A stretch of DNA of 64,000 nt from Carettochelys insculpta (taxonomy: Eukaryota > Chordata > Testudines > Carettochelyidae). The first letter of the stretch is position 1. Every line of letters starts with the position of its first letter. The notes below the pieces were generated by a model. The model was not told the DNA's origin, did not search any database, and saw only the letters and a program-made list of their open reading frames with translations. Below are positions 13,575 to 25,588 of the stretch, in pieces. The stretch covers positions 81,268,298 through 81,332,297 of the forward strand of contig NC_134138.1 in assembly GCF_033958435.1 (NCBI RefSeq), read 5' to 3'. The translations under genes were made by a program, and so were the position numbers.

Positions 13575-13988
13575 TTATGGTGACATTATCAGGTCATTAC
13601 AAGTCAAAATTTCCAGTGGTGGAGGATCATTTAATATGTTTTCAAAAACTGCTTTAGTACAAAACTCTAGTTTCTTCCAAATCCAAGTCCAAAGTATCAC
13701 TCCATTGTTCTTATTGTTAGTGATATTTGTTTCCCAATTGAATGGTTCATATTTCATAACAGGCATAGAGTAAACATATAAATACAGTACAGATTGTAGT
13801 ATTACAGTGATAAATGTTGCATTGTCCTTATATCTTACCACATATTGAGGTACATCTGCACCTTGAAAGAAATGCAGATTATGACGGATAAAGACATCAT
13901 TTATCCTCTTTAAATAATCTAATTCTTCTTCATATGAGGGAATGTATTTATACCTTCTATGATAGTATCTATGGTACTTTGCTCCCAT
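13575..13988 (-). other. unrecognised 137-codon open frame in a DTNA intron
   Basis: This frame lies on the same strand as DTNA, about 0.7 kb upstream of exon 12872-12659. The translation has balanced composition: a basic Tyr-rich start, a charged helix-like stretch, and FFQGADVPQYVV followed by a hydrophobic run of about 20 residues. That pattern faintly recalls the FFQKADGVP and membrane-helix arrangement of COX7A-type subunits, but the match is too weak to name. It could be a decayed retrocopy or a chance frame in AT-rich intron. No poly-A tract or target duplication was found. Confidence 0.2.
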
Positions 13989-14409
13989 TTACATATGCTG
14001 CAATGCCAATGGAGGAAAGGTACAAAAGGCACAGCAAAACCTCCTGGTACGTACTAGACATAGACATATTTTCCAGCTCCACTTTCTGTAAGTCAGCAAA
14101 ACACCAAGAAAGGCTGCATGATGCAGTTCCATGATCAGAGCTAGTGGGTATCTGAGGTCTTTGTAACAAAAGGCAACCTCTGTAGCTGATCTTTTCAGCA
14201 GGTTAGCTTGAGCATCATCCTAGACTAGGCTAGGCAGACAGAACACACGGCCAGAAGTTCATGTGCAGTTTGTTTCCATGGAAATAGTCTGTCTAAGTAC
14301 AAGTGTGATAACATGCCTAGGACTTAAATCCAACTGCCAGAATCAGGGTCAGGAGAAAAAAGAGGGAGTCAGATGCTAGGCCAGCTGACGGTCAAGGAGA
14401 TGGAACTAG

Positions 14410-15850
14410 CTAGAAGTAATTTTAATTTTTTTCTTACTCTGACCCAGTCACACTCTCTGGGATACCTCGTGTCGAGTAACATTTCCCCTTGGATGCTGAT
14501 TACTGATGAATACGAAGGTGAGAAATTAGGACGATTCTGGCAAGTGAGGTCTCTGTCTCCATTGGTGCAGACACCAGTGACACGGATGTGGGCCTGGGAC
14601 ACACTCCTTATGCAGGGCTAGTTCTCTGGTCTTCTTCATAGAGGCAATGCTTGACCTCAAAGTGTTATGCACTGTTCTTGATGGTGGTCCTCCAGTTACC
14701 TGACCTTCCAGATGCCTCTCCCAGGTGTCAATATTGTACTTTACCAAAAATGTTCTTAAGGATGTTTCTGTAGTGCTTCCTCTGTCCACTGCAGGACCTC
14801 GCCCCAGTCCTCAGCTGAGCGTAGATAATCTGTTTAGGCAGATGTGCTTCAAGAATCCTGACCATGTGACCAGACCATGGCAGTCACCTGTGGGAGATTT
14901 CTGCCTTGATGCTGCAGGAATCAGTCACTGTGAGGTTTTTCTGTCCTGCCATGTGATGCCCAATATTCCCCTCAGGCACCTCAAGTGGAATTTCTCCAGA
15001 TCTTTTACATGACGTCTATAGGAAGTCCAAGCTTCAGCTCCACATAGCAACACTGGGATTGCTATGACATTGTAGACATCAATCTTGGTCTGTGTCTTGG
15101 GCTACGTCTACACGTGCACCCTACATTGAAATAAGCTATTTCGATGAATAACGTCTACACGTCCTCCAGGGCTGCCAACGTCGACGTTCAACTTCGACGT
15201 TGGGCAGCACCACATTGAAATAGGTGCTGCGAGGGAAAGTCTACACGCCAAAGTAGCACACATCGAAATAAGGGTGCCAGGAACAGCTGCAGACAGGGTC
15301 ACAGGGCGGACTCAACAGCAAGCCGCTCCCTTAAAGGGCCCCTCCCAGACACAGTTGCACTAAACAACACAAGATCCACAGAGCCGACAACTGGTTGCAG
15401 ACCCTGTGCATGCAGCATGGATCCCCAGCTGCCGCAGCAGCAGCCAGAAGCCCTGGGCTAAGGGCTGCAGAGAGAGCATCTCTCAACCCCTCAGCTGATG
15501 GCCGCCATGGCGGACCCCGCTATTTCGATGTTGCAGGATGCGGATCGTCTACATGTTCCCTACTTCGACGTTGAACGTCGAAGTAGGGCGCTATTCCCAT
15601 CCCCTCATGGGGTTAGCGACTTCGACGTCTCGCCGCCTAACGTCGATTTCAACTTCGAAATAGCACCCAACACGTGTAGCTGTGACGGGCACTATTTCGA
15701 AGTTGGCGCCGCTACTTCGAAGTAGCGTGCACGTGTAGACACGGCCTAGATGTCACAGTCGTCAAAGAATCACCTCCATAAATATCCATACAGCACACTG
15801 GGCTGGAAAGTCAGTGGTGACATCCACCATCAATGTCTGCTGAGAGGTGT
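14410..15850 (-). mobile_element. LINE C-terminal fragment, interrupted by a DNA element
   Basis: On the minus strand it reads TKIDVYNVIAIPVLLCGAEA, then RRHVKDLEKFHLRCLRGILG, then KYNIDTWERHLEG and a degraded CxxC-type end. This is the same protein architecture as the tail of the 21305-24235 LINE. The element at 15100-15746 is inserted just before TKIDVYN. The 5' limit near 15850 is approximate. Confidence 0.75.
15100..15746 (+). mobile_element. CpG-rich palindromic DNA element, copy 2 (647 bp)
   Basis: It has the same orientation and sequence as the 7149-7858 copy but lacks about 60 bp after the shared CCCTGGGCTAAGGGCTGC. Flanking triplets are ttg and tag. It interrupts a LINE C-terminal fragment: RT-like reading resumes on both sides of the insertion. 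It is therefore younger than that LINE. Confidence 0.87.
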
Positions 15851-15863
15851 AGTCAAGGGGATC

Positions 15864-16490
15864 AGAGTATAGGAAGGAGGCTCTGGGCTGAGGCAGAGGA
15901 CTGGTGTGTGTGTGCTCTGGACTGGGGATGTGAGTTTTGACATGAAGTCAGAAATGCAGCATGTGGTGCAGGAAGCGGCTCCAGGCTGAGGCAGGGGGTT
16001 GGGATGTGCGGGGGGTGCGAGAGGATTACAAGATCTGGGAGGGAATTTGGAAGTTGGAGGAGATGTAGAGCTGGGGTAGGGTTCCAGGACTGTGGGATAA
16101 TTATGAGGAGTAGGCTCTGGAAGGTGCTTATCTCAGCAGCTCCCCCAAAATGGTGATATGTCCCTTGGCACCTAGGCAGAAGTGCAGCCAGGTGGTTCTG
16201 TGCAGTGCACACTGCCTCTGCTTGCAGGTACAACCTCTGAAGCTCCCATTGGCTGTGGTACCTGGCCAGTGAGAGCTGCAGAACCCACCCTGTGGGATCC
16301 CTCCAACTGTCCCTCCACCTAGGAGAGGGAGGGAGACGTCACTGCTTCTGGGAGCTGCAAGAAGACAGGTAGGGAACCTTTCAGTGCCATCCCTGCCAAC
16401 CAGACTTTTAGAGGCCTGGTCAGCCACTAGAGCCTCTTTGCAACTGGGGACATTCCAGCCAAAAACTGCACACCTGGCAACCCTAGTATC
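15864..16490 (-). mobile_element. GC-rich repeat ending in a GGTTGCCAGGTGT-type terminus
   Basis: Read on the minus strand it begins TAGGGTTGCCAGGTGTGCAG and then GGCTGGAATGTCCCCAGTTG, a turtle hAT-like terminus. The GC-rich body extends toward 15870. The other end was not found, so the limits are approximate. Confidence 0.45.
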
Positions 16491-17888
16491 ATACTGCACT
16501 TTAGCTTCAAGTTAGCTGATATATATAGGGCCGATGAGATGGAGGGAAAGGGGAGACAATGGTACCAATACCATGGCACCAAGCTCAGCTCCCCAAAATT
16601 AACTTCTTGAAGGGCCTCGATATATACTCAGTCTTTCTTCTTGTTCAGCCAATCCCTAAGACAAACAAGTTTATTAACATTTACAGATGATAGGGTTGCC
16701 TGCTTATTTACAACATCACCTGAAAGTGAAAACAGGAATTCAGATAGCCCTTCTGCAGTTTGCATGACAATGCATTTACATGCCAGATATGGTCAGGGTG
16801 GCTGACGTGCTTTTCCAGGCCTCGTGGCAAGATTGGAGGGCATGGATGTGGGACCCAGTAATGGGCAGGGCTGGGGGCTAGCTTCCCTTAGCCATCCCTT
16901 CAGCACTCCCTGGCATGCACCAGTTGGAGCTCTGGCAGTGATTTAAAGGGCACTGGCTGTTGCCATTGCTGGTGCAGCAGGGGTGGTGGCCAGAAGCCTG
17001 GAACCCTTTTAACTCAATGGGCAGCTGCCCCCTTTGCCCCTTCTCCCATTGACAAGCCTGGATATACTAAATTTCCTTATATCTGTTCATGCTTTGACTT
17101 GTAAGCTCTGAAGTTCTCCATTGTTTTGGTTTTGAGAGCAGTTATGCAAACAAAATGAAACAAAACAATTTTATTTGTAAGTTGCACTGTCAGGATAAAG
17201 AGGTTGCATTACAGTACTTGTATGAGGTGAAATGAAAATACTATTCCTCTTATCTTTTTTACAGTGGAAATATTTGTAATATAACTATAATAAGGGGAGC
17301 ACTGCACACTCTATATTCTACATTGAAATTGAAATTATATTATTAAAAATGTAGAAAACATCCCAAATATTTATAATAAATTTAAATTGGCATGCTATTG
17401 TTATTTAACAGTGTGATTAAAACTGCAGTTTATCATGATTTTTTAAATCTTGCAATTAACTGTAATTTTTAATTTCTTTGAGAGCCCTAAAAGCTATCAG
17501 TATTTTTTGTGCTACAGAAAAATCAGTGGGCATTCTGAGGAAACTTGATCAACCATCCATGTGTAACTTGGTAATATGCAAAGCATACGTCCCATGAATT
17601 TTCCAGAGACCTTTCAAAAAGGCCCCACAAACTGCAAACAGTGTCTATCTTAATGAGACCATTCCTCATTCATCCACGTATGAAAAGAAAACGTATGTCA
17701 TTTCACCATCACCTGCCAAACTATGGGGGCCGGGGGGTGCTGACCTTGGGGCTCTGGTATCGGTACCTTTGTCTCTCCTCTTCCCTCCATCTCATCAGCC
17801 TTATATATATCAGCTAGCTTGAAGCTAAAGTGCGGTCTGATACTAGGGTTGCCAGGTGTACAGTTTTTGACTGGCATGTCCCCAGTTG
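16441..17888. repeat. inverted pair of ~148-bp segments
   Basis: Segment 16441-16588 and the reverse complement of 17740-17888 are about 88-90% identical by eye. Both contain CACCTGGCAACCCTAGTATC, TTTAGCTTCAAG and GATGAGATGGAGGGAA. The spacer is about 1.15 kb and otherwise unrelated. Confidence 0.85.
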
Positions 17889-19020
17889 AAAAAGGCAATC
17901 ATGCCATGTCAAATTACGTCACGTCATTTTTGCAAAAAATATTGATAGTTTTTAGGGCTAACAAAGAATTTAATAATTACAATTAATTGCAAGATTAAAA
18001 GGAGTCACAATTAATTGAAGTTTTAATTCTGAAACAAGAAATACTTTGTTGATTTAACCCTCACAGATAAATACATTTATAAATATGTCTTAGTTCTTTT
18101 AAAGATAATTAATGGTTAGTGTAAACAAAACTCACTAAACTACCAATTCATTCTGATACAGGTGGGCATAAGCAGATGAACAACCTACTACTGGCTGCTG
18201 TCCAGTTCCTACCCAACTAACCCACGTGCTATTTAATGTTCATATTGTTCCATTTCTAGTAACTAATATTCTCTGATGGACCCTAGATGATCACACCATA
18301 AAATGCAATGCCATTAATACAAAGCATGTTATCTTACACATCCCCAGACTTAGTATGGGAAGTGGTTCTGCTAATTCTTCTTCATGCAAGTAGCACTAAT
18401 GAAGTTAATGAGACTACTTGTCTGAATAAGCATTAGTAACATGGGATGCTAGATATCTAACTGTCTAATAACAACGAACCTATGTCCCAGTCCACATTTG
18501 CTTTAAATTTGCTTTAAATAAAAATGATGATGCCACCTTAATCTTATATCTATCACCAGTACTTTAAATACCTAAAACCTGGCCAGCTTTGATCTGATAG
18601 GTAAATGCCCATATTGTTTATTAATAAAATAATGCTTGTATAAATCATTTATATTGTGGTAGGCATTGTACAGAACAAACATAATAAATGACAGTCCCTG
18701 CCTCAAAGAGCTTACTCTAACCCACAAGAAATAACAGGTCCTGAAAGCAAGTAAATAAGAAGGTAGGACAGGGATAATGGGGGAACAAAATAATGGGACG
18801 TATTAGTATAAAATAGGAGTGGGTAACATCTATAGCAAATCAACAGCAACAATCACATTTTGTTACTTTCTACTCCACTTCAGCTAGGAACTTCGTTTTC
18901 AAATCATCTGCCAAAACCACTGGTGATTAGGTGGAGGTGGTGATATGCAATTCAAACAAATGGATTTACCAAACATTAAAAAGAAAATTAAATCAGTTAT
19001 TAAACAAAAAGACACTGGCC

Positions 19021-19619
19021 CAGTGTTTCTTAAACTATGTTCCACAGAACACTGGTGTTCCACGAACAACTTGCAGGTGTGCCGGGAATGTTTGGAAAAA
19101 TAGTTCAAAGTTTTACCATAAATAACCATTTTATGATAACAGTAATGGAAAATACTGAAACGATTTTATTTCTACATCTCGTGAGAATGGTAGCAGTCTG
19201 TCAACACAGCAAGGTTGACTAACATTGTGTTAGCCACCGCTCTCCTCTAATCTTCTTCTCCTGTCTATATGGTGGTGTAGCAACTAGCAACAACGTGTGA
19301 CACATTTGCTACGCCGGTGTGGCAGCTATGTTGTCAATCAGCTGCTTGCTGTAAGTCAACGTGCATGTATGCCATGCGATAATCCACTGAATTTATTATT
19401 TCCACTGATCTGCGTAAACAGAGCAAGTTACGTTGCTTTTTTAAAAAGCCAGATACATGATTAAATTACTTCATTTTGGTTTTGCTGTCTATGTTGTTGT
19501 TTGGTTTTATTTTTTTAGGTCTGACAATTTTTTTTTTTGAAGAAAATTTTCACAGGTATTCCACATAAAAAAAATTATTGTTTGGTGTTCTCTGGTCTCA
19601 AAAAGTTTAAGAAACACCG
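19021..19619. mobile_element. hAT (Charlie-like) non-autonomous element
   Basis: The ends are CAGTGTTTCTTAAACTATG and, inverted, CGGTGTTTCTTAAACTTTT, both followed by a (G)AACAC(T/C) block. The body is AT-rich and non-coding. The flanking octamers do not match well. Confidence 0.75.
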
Positions 19620-20170
19620 CGCTAACACAGCACGAATATTCTGGAATCATGATTCAAAGACAAATTAACTATGAAACACCATATACTGTGCTCTGTATAA
19701 ACAAATTTAATTTTATTTAGCACTTTTTAAATTCATGTAAACCTGTGTACTACAGAAGGTGCTAGAATTAGACCAAAATTCTCTGCTGGTCTAAGCTGGC
19801 ATGGCTCCAGAGAAGTCAGTGGTGCAGCAACACTCAGACACTGGTAACTCAGTGAACATATAGGTAAACGTGACAGTTGCATTTCCTAATGGCTCATGCA
19901 AAATGTTAGCCATTACAACATTTAATTGTGAGCAGGGAAAGGCTGAATCAGTCTGAAAAGGGGTTTATATTCCCCCATATACCAAGAAATATAAGGACAT
20001 GCCAGATGCTTTTATATATCATCCCTCTGTTTTCACTCTTTTCTGGCCACATTTTTACTTCTCTCAACACTTCGCTATAATAAACTCTGTACACCGAAAT
20101 AAAGTAAATAAAACCATATTTCCATCATTTTGTAATTCAGTCAACATCTTCATTTCTGCATAATTTAGAG

Positions 20171-20669
20171 CAGGGGTTGGCAACCAAAATATCAAGAAGA
20201 GACTTTTTTTCCAGTTCAGTAATAAACTCAGTAATTCAAGAGGCACAATGCATGTGAATATGAGATGGTCCTTAATAAATAATGCCGAGCCCTACTTTTT
20301 GTAACCCCTATTTTAAGAACCGTGCACACACAATGATTTGTAATATGATATTTGTTTACTGCAGGATGTTCACAAACTTTTTACATATTGTATTTTCTCA
20401 CACTTTACATGTGTGCGTTTGTACCACTGTCTTCCTGACTTCCATTCCCAAACCTTACCTCTCTCTGGAGGTTGCTAGGGAGCATTATTGTTTCAAGATC
20501 ACATATCATTTGCTATTCAGATATGGCTTGTTCATTTTGGAGCTTTTAGACTTTCATCATTTATCAAAATAATCAGGAGTGTTTTTTTTCTTTTACTTTG
20601 TAATTATAGGGTCAGGAGCCTCAAAGAAGTCCTTAAAGAGCCATGGGAGCTGCAGGTTGCAGACCCTTG
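20171..20669. mobile_element. hAT-type element with perfect 8-bp duplication ATTTAGAG
   Basis: The ends are CAGGGGTTGGCAACC and GGTTGCAGACCCTTG. ATTTAGAG lies at both 20163-20170 and 20670-20677. The 499-bp body has no coding capacity. The perfect duplication suggests it is relatively young. Confidence 0.88.
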
Positions 20670-20765
20670 ATTTAGAGGAAAAGTAATGCTGCACATTATA
20701 AATATATGAACCAATTTTGTTGGTTATGGTATTCCTTCCAGTCTTCAGCTATCTTTGGTCTCTTA

Positions 20766-20899
20766 CAGTGTTGCCCTAGCTTGAAATAATGGGATGCAGA
20801 AGAACAAGTTGCTAGCTGTGGGCACACTGCTAATCAGCCGGGTGACATTTGAATTTCTTCTGGGTAGCCACCCATGCACTCAGTTTACAGGGAATACAG
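20766..20899 (+). mobile_element. hAT-type non-autonomous element, internally deleted
   Basis: This is the same family as 12024-12223, recognised by AGCTGTGGGCACACTGCTAA and TTTACAGGGAATACAG. The left end CAGTGTTGCCCTAGC is present. No clear target duplication is seen. Confidence 0.6.
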
Positions 20900-21304
20900 T
20901 TCATCCGCATCAGTACTACCTAGCCTCCCCAAGCCAACCTCACCCAAGCTGCGTGGCTCACAACAGTACTCATTCTCCCTTCCTTCTGTTACCAGCCATA
21001 CAGCAGCACACACAAGCAGATGCAGTTTCCAGCTAAAGCACAGTGGGCCAGACTGCTCCTGCAGTCAGTCAGACAATGCACCCAATGTAAATCCTGTCTC
21101 GGAGTTTTACCAGCAAGTAAGCCACCAAAGCCAGACAGAATAGCTCACAACCTTTCCATGCCACAACCCAATGACAATTTCAAGGTCTGCCATTAGATGC
21201 CAGGATGTCCATATTATATTATATTATAACATCTCTCCTGCACTCTTTCTCTGTGTCTCTCAGTGGTCACTCAATAACCAATAGAATGTCTTCATGTCAC
21301 CCTC

Positions 21305-24235
21305 CTATTTGTGAGGCTGTTGATGGCCGATCAGGCCAGTTCTGGAGCCACAGATCTTATCACACAAGGGGCAGGTGTTGGTAGCTGTTGGAGGGGCCTG
21401 GGACAGTTTTTGACGTTCTTTTTTAGTTCTCCACCTCTCCTCATCTGCATTGCAGTGGGACCTCTCGAATTGCACCACCCCCATGGAGGGGAAGGTTTGG
21501 GCAAGGTTCTCACAAGTGTCAACACTGATGCTGCATTTTTTCATGCGTGTCTTCAGCATGCCCTTATAGGCACCCACTGGCCCCCAACCCTCCTCTGTCC
21601 TTCCAACTCAGAAAACAGATCTGTTTTGGGAGGTGCTGGTCAGACATCCGAACCATGTGATCAGTCCAACAAAGTCACTGATGAATGATAATGGCTTCAA
21701 TGCTGGTCATGTTTGAATCTTCCAGGACGCTAATGTTCATGTGCCTATCTGCCCAAGAGATATTTAGGATTCTCCTGAGGCAGTGTTGATTATATTGCTC
21801 AAGTACCTTCAAATGATGTTTGTATGTTGTTCAGGTTTCACATGCATACAGAAGCGTTGTAACAACCATACGGTATACAACGAGCTTTGTCTTGGGATAG
21901 ATGTCCCAGTTCTTAAAGACCCTTTGTCTCAAGTGGGTGAAAGCACCTTGGCCTTTCTGATGTTCAGTGTGAGGCTGAGATTATTGTATGCTTATTGTAT
22001 GTAGGTAAGATGGTCTGAAGGGGTGTGGGAGAAAAAGCAGCAACCACATGGTCTACAGAATGAATCAAAACCTTATCGATCTCAGGAGACTGAAGGCCAA
22101 AAGCAAGACCTCCATGACCTCGATCATGGAGCTCCAGTACACAGATGAAAGCTTGTTATCAATGAGGTGAAAGGTCATGGTGATGAAGATGCTGAACAGT
22201 GCTGTGGCAATGACACAGCCTTGTTTGACTCTTGTTCTGACCTCAGGACAGTGGTTGCTCAATACCGTGGCACTCATGTTGTTGTGGAGCACCCTCAAAA
22301 TGCTGATGAATTTTTTTGGGGCAGCCAATCTTTGACAGGATGGTCTACAGGGCACTACAATAGATTGAGTTGAATGCTTTGGTCAGATCGATGAAACTCA
22401 TGTGCAAGGCTTGGTTTTATTCATGACATTTTTCTTGCAGTTGCCAGGAAGTGAAGATCATGTCCGTTGTTCCTTGGAATGGTCAGAAGCCACACTGGGA
22501 TTCTGAGAGAATTTCTTCTGAGAGTGGCAGGAGTCAGTTTGCAAGGATTTGAGCTAAGATTTTCCCTGCCATTGCCAGGAGGGAGATGCCAAGATAGTTT
22601 CCACAGTCTGACTTGTTGCCTTTCTTGAAGAGACTGACGATCAGTGCATCTCTGAAATCTTGTGACATATGCTCCCTATCCCAGATCTTGAGAATCAGAA
22701 GGTGCAGTTAATTTGTGGAGTTTTGGCCTGTCTTCTTTGAAGACTGAGGCAGGGATTCCATCTACTCCAGTTGCCTTGTTGCACTTCATTGCTTTGATAG
22801 CAGGTTGGACCTCATTCAGGGTAGGAAGTGTTGCAAGATCATCCATAGGTGGTTGCTGAGGCATTTGATTCTAAAACCATGGTGCAGGGGCAGTTAAAGA
22901 GCTCATTGTGGTGCTCCCTCCAGCAAGAAGCAATGGCTTCATTGTCTTTCAAGAGGAGGGCACCATCCTTTGATCTCAGGGGACTGATTCCATGGTTTCT
23001 CGGTCCCTAAACAGCTTTGGTAGCATTGAAGAAACCGCTTGTATTGTTTATGTCTGCGAGATGCTGGAGTTCTCATGCCTTATCAGTCCACCACTGGTTT
23101 TTCAGAGTCCTTGTTTTACGATGGACTTGTCCCTTGGCATACACTTCTCTCTTTGTTGTGCAGTTGATGTCACTTTGCCAGGCCCTAAAGGCTTTCCTTT
23201 TTGCCCCAATCAGGTGTTCAATTTCCACATCATTCTCAAACCAGTCCTGATGCTTCCTGGACTAGTAACCAATCATTTTCCGACAAACTGTAACAGTGGC
23301 ATTTTTCAATTGACATCAGTGTTCTTCCACATTTTCAGGGTATACTGTAGGCAGATTCCTTTTGAGTGCTACCTGGAACTCACTTCTTCTGATGGGGTCC
23401 TGCAAGCCTGGGACGTTGCTCTTTCGTTGGATCTGTTTCCCTTGACTTCTCCATTTGGTGACAATCTGAATCATGATTGTGGATCATATAAGGTAGTAAT
23501 CAGTCCAGCAGTCATTAGCACTAGTCATTGCCTGTGCAAGAAGGACATCACGCCGATCTCGAGTGCAGTCAACGACATAGTCTATGAGATGCTATTGCTT
23601 TGATTGAAGATGTTGCCATGAGGTCTTAAATCTGTTTTTCTGGTTGAAGAGGGTGTTTGTGATGACAAGCTCGTGTTCCGCACATTTTGTACGGAGGAAG
23701 ACTCCATTGGAGTTGCTGTTGCCAACTCCTCCTTTCCCAATGGTAGTCTGCCAGACATCCACCTCTCTTCCAACCCTGGCATTGAAATCTCCCTAGAGAA
23801 TAATCTTGTCTTCTTTGGGGATGTCTTTCAGGACTGTGCGCAATTGGGTGTAGAACTTCTCCCTCACTTCACCTTTGGTGTATAGAATTGGTACATAAGC
23901 ACTGATGACAGTTGCCTGCTGGTTTTTGGCAAGCTTCGAGCAAAGAGTAATGAGAAGCTTATTGATGCCAACAGGGACTTCAGATAGTATCTTGTCAGTT
24001 TGTTTTTGATGGATATCCTACTCCATGAATTTATCTTTCTTCCTGTGGGGCTCCTTCCCAGAAAAATGTGTACCCTCCACCTTCTCTTAGCTGTCCTCCT
24101 TCTTGTCTATGCATTTGTGCAACGGCAGCTATCTCAATGCTGAATTGTTGAAGCTCACAGGCGGTAATTTCCATGCATCTTTTGGGTCACTCAGTGTCTG
24201 GGGTGTTCAGTAGAGTTCAAATATTCCATGTTCCA
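21305..24235 (-). mobile_element. LINE retrotransposon, decayed, with endonuclease, RT and C2H2 end
   Basis: Reading down the minus strand, an AP-endonuclease segment comes first: IAAVAQMHR, then a GDFNARVGREVDVWQ motif, KCAEHELVITNTLF and HLIDYVVD (about 24150-23500). Reverse transcriptase follows, with KATGVDGIPASVFK near 22800, then CGFRP, DLTKAF and VKQGC motifs to about 22200. Last is a C-terminal tail with DTCENLAQ and a zinc-finger-like CPLCDKICGSRTGLIGHQQPH at 21310-21370. Stops and frameshifts are frequent, so it is inactive. I could not fix the clade. Plus-strand open frames here, such as 22992-23603, are antisense shadows. Confidence 0.88.
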
Positions 24236-24236
24236 A

Positions 24237-24330
24237 ACAACAACAAAAAAATGAGAAGTCCTGTGGTACCTTATAGACTAAGATTTTTTGGAGCACAAGC
24301 TTTCACAGGCAAAGACCAACTTCAATGAGG
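24237..24330 (-). mobile_element. Penelope-like 3' tail fragment
   Basis: On the minus strand it reads GAAGTTGGTCTTTGCCTGTG and AATCTTAGTCTATAAGGTAC, matching the tail at 35540-35630. It abuts the 5' side of the LINE at 21305-24235. Confidence 0.7.
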
Positions 24331-25588
24331 TGGCAAAACTGAACTCCAGTGGATCGATCGCAGTGTCTCAAACCCACAGTAAGCCTAGACATACCTTTAG
24401 AAAGGAATCAGCACCAACACATTCATGGCAATAGGCTAGTGCACATGTATGCACTACCCTCTTATGCTACGTGCACTTCCGGAAAGGACACAGGTCCTGA
24501 TCAAAGACCCAGTGAAGTCAATGGAGAGATTCCCATTCAATTCAGTGCAGATATGGAAAAAGTACCCAACCAGTTACTTGAGTATGACTGCATCTACACT
24601 AGAAGATAAATTCAGTCTTTTGTAAATTTGAATATTTAATCTTGCTATTATGAATTTGACTAAGGTGTCCACAAAGCTTCTTGAAATTCAACCCACCTTT
24701 TTCCTGTGTCAAATCTCTGTGTCCTCATTTCCCCATGCAAATTCAACAGCATAAGCACTGCATTGTGGGCACCTGTCCCACAGTGCCTTATCCTCAGTAG
24801 CTTGTGGGGGTTCCATGTTGGAATCCCAGAATTCCAAGCATCTATAACTGCATGGAAAAAGAACTGGAGATCATGCCATTTCCTGCTGCAGCATTCCAGC
24901 ACAAGCATAGATCCATGAATGCTCCAACTCATAGCACAGATTGTTTCGGCAACCACAGCGGCTGTTGTGCAATTTGTCCTTCAATTCCAAAGCTCAGTGA
25001 TGCTTGGCTATGCTACTGGTGCTGCTGCTGCTGCTGGAAAATTTGCTAAAATGCTGTGTGGTGCCACGACTTCAGATCATTATGTGGTTGCCTGGCATGG
25101 CCAGGTGTGCTACTATAGAAGCCGCAACAAGTCAGGCCTGCCGAAGAACCTCGTGAAAAATATACAAGAGCGTCTGGATGAGGCCTTTGAGGAGAACTCC
25201 AAAAAGGAGAAGTGCTCCATCCCAAGAAACATTAACATGCTGTTCTGAGGGGCACAGAACCACAGCTAGCAAACCTGTACCTATACGCACCCCTGTACCT
25301 ATACCCTCTGCCAACCTGCTTCCAGCATGTAGAATAAATAGTCACCCAAACTGCTTGCTCCAGGGGGCTTGGGGACCAGCATGGAGGGGACTGGCATGGA
25401 GGGTCCCAGCGTGGAGGGGAACAACATGGAGGGGACCAGTTCCAGGTTGATGGTGAAGAGCTCTGGGCTCTCTGGAACAATTTCCTCTGTCCCCTGCTCA
25501 TTGCTCCTTTCCTCCTCTCTGTTGCCCTTTTCCTCCGGGCCACCCTGATCCTGTGGGCTCACCCCGAACTCCATACAAGGGCCTCCAT

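Noticed and set aside
22992..23603. 203-codon plus-strand frame
   Set aside because: It is antisense to the endonuclease/RT region of the LINE at 21305-24235, whose motifs are on the minus strand.
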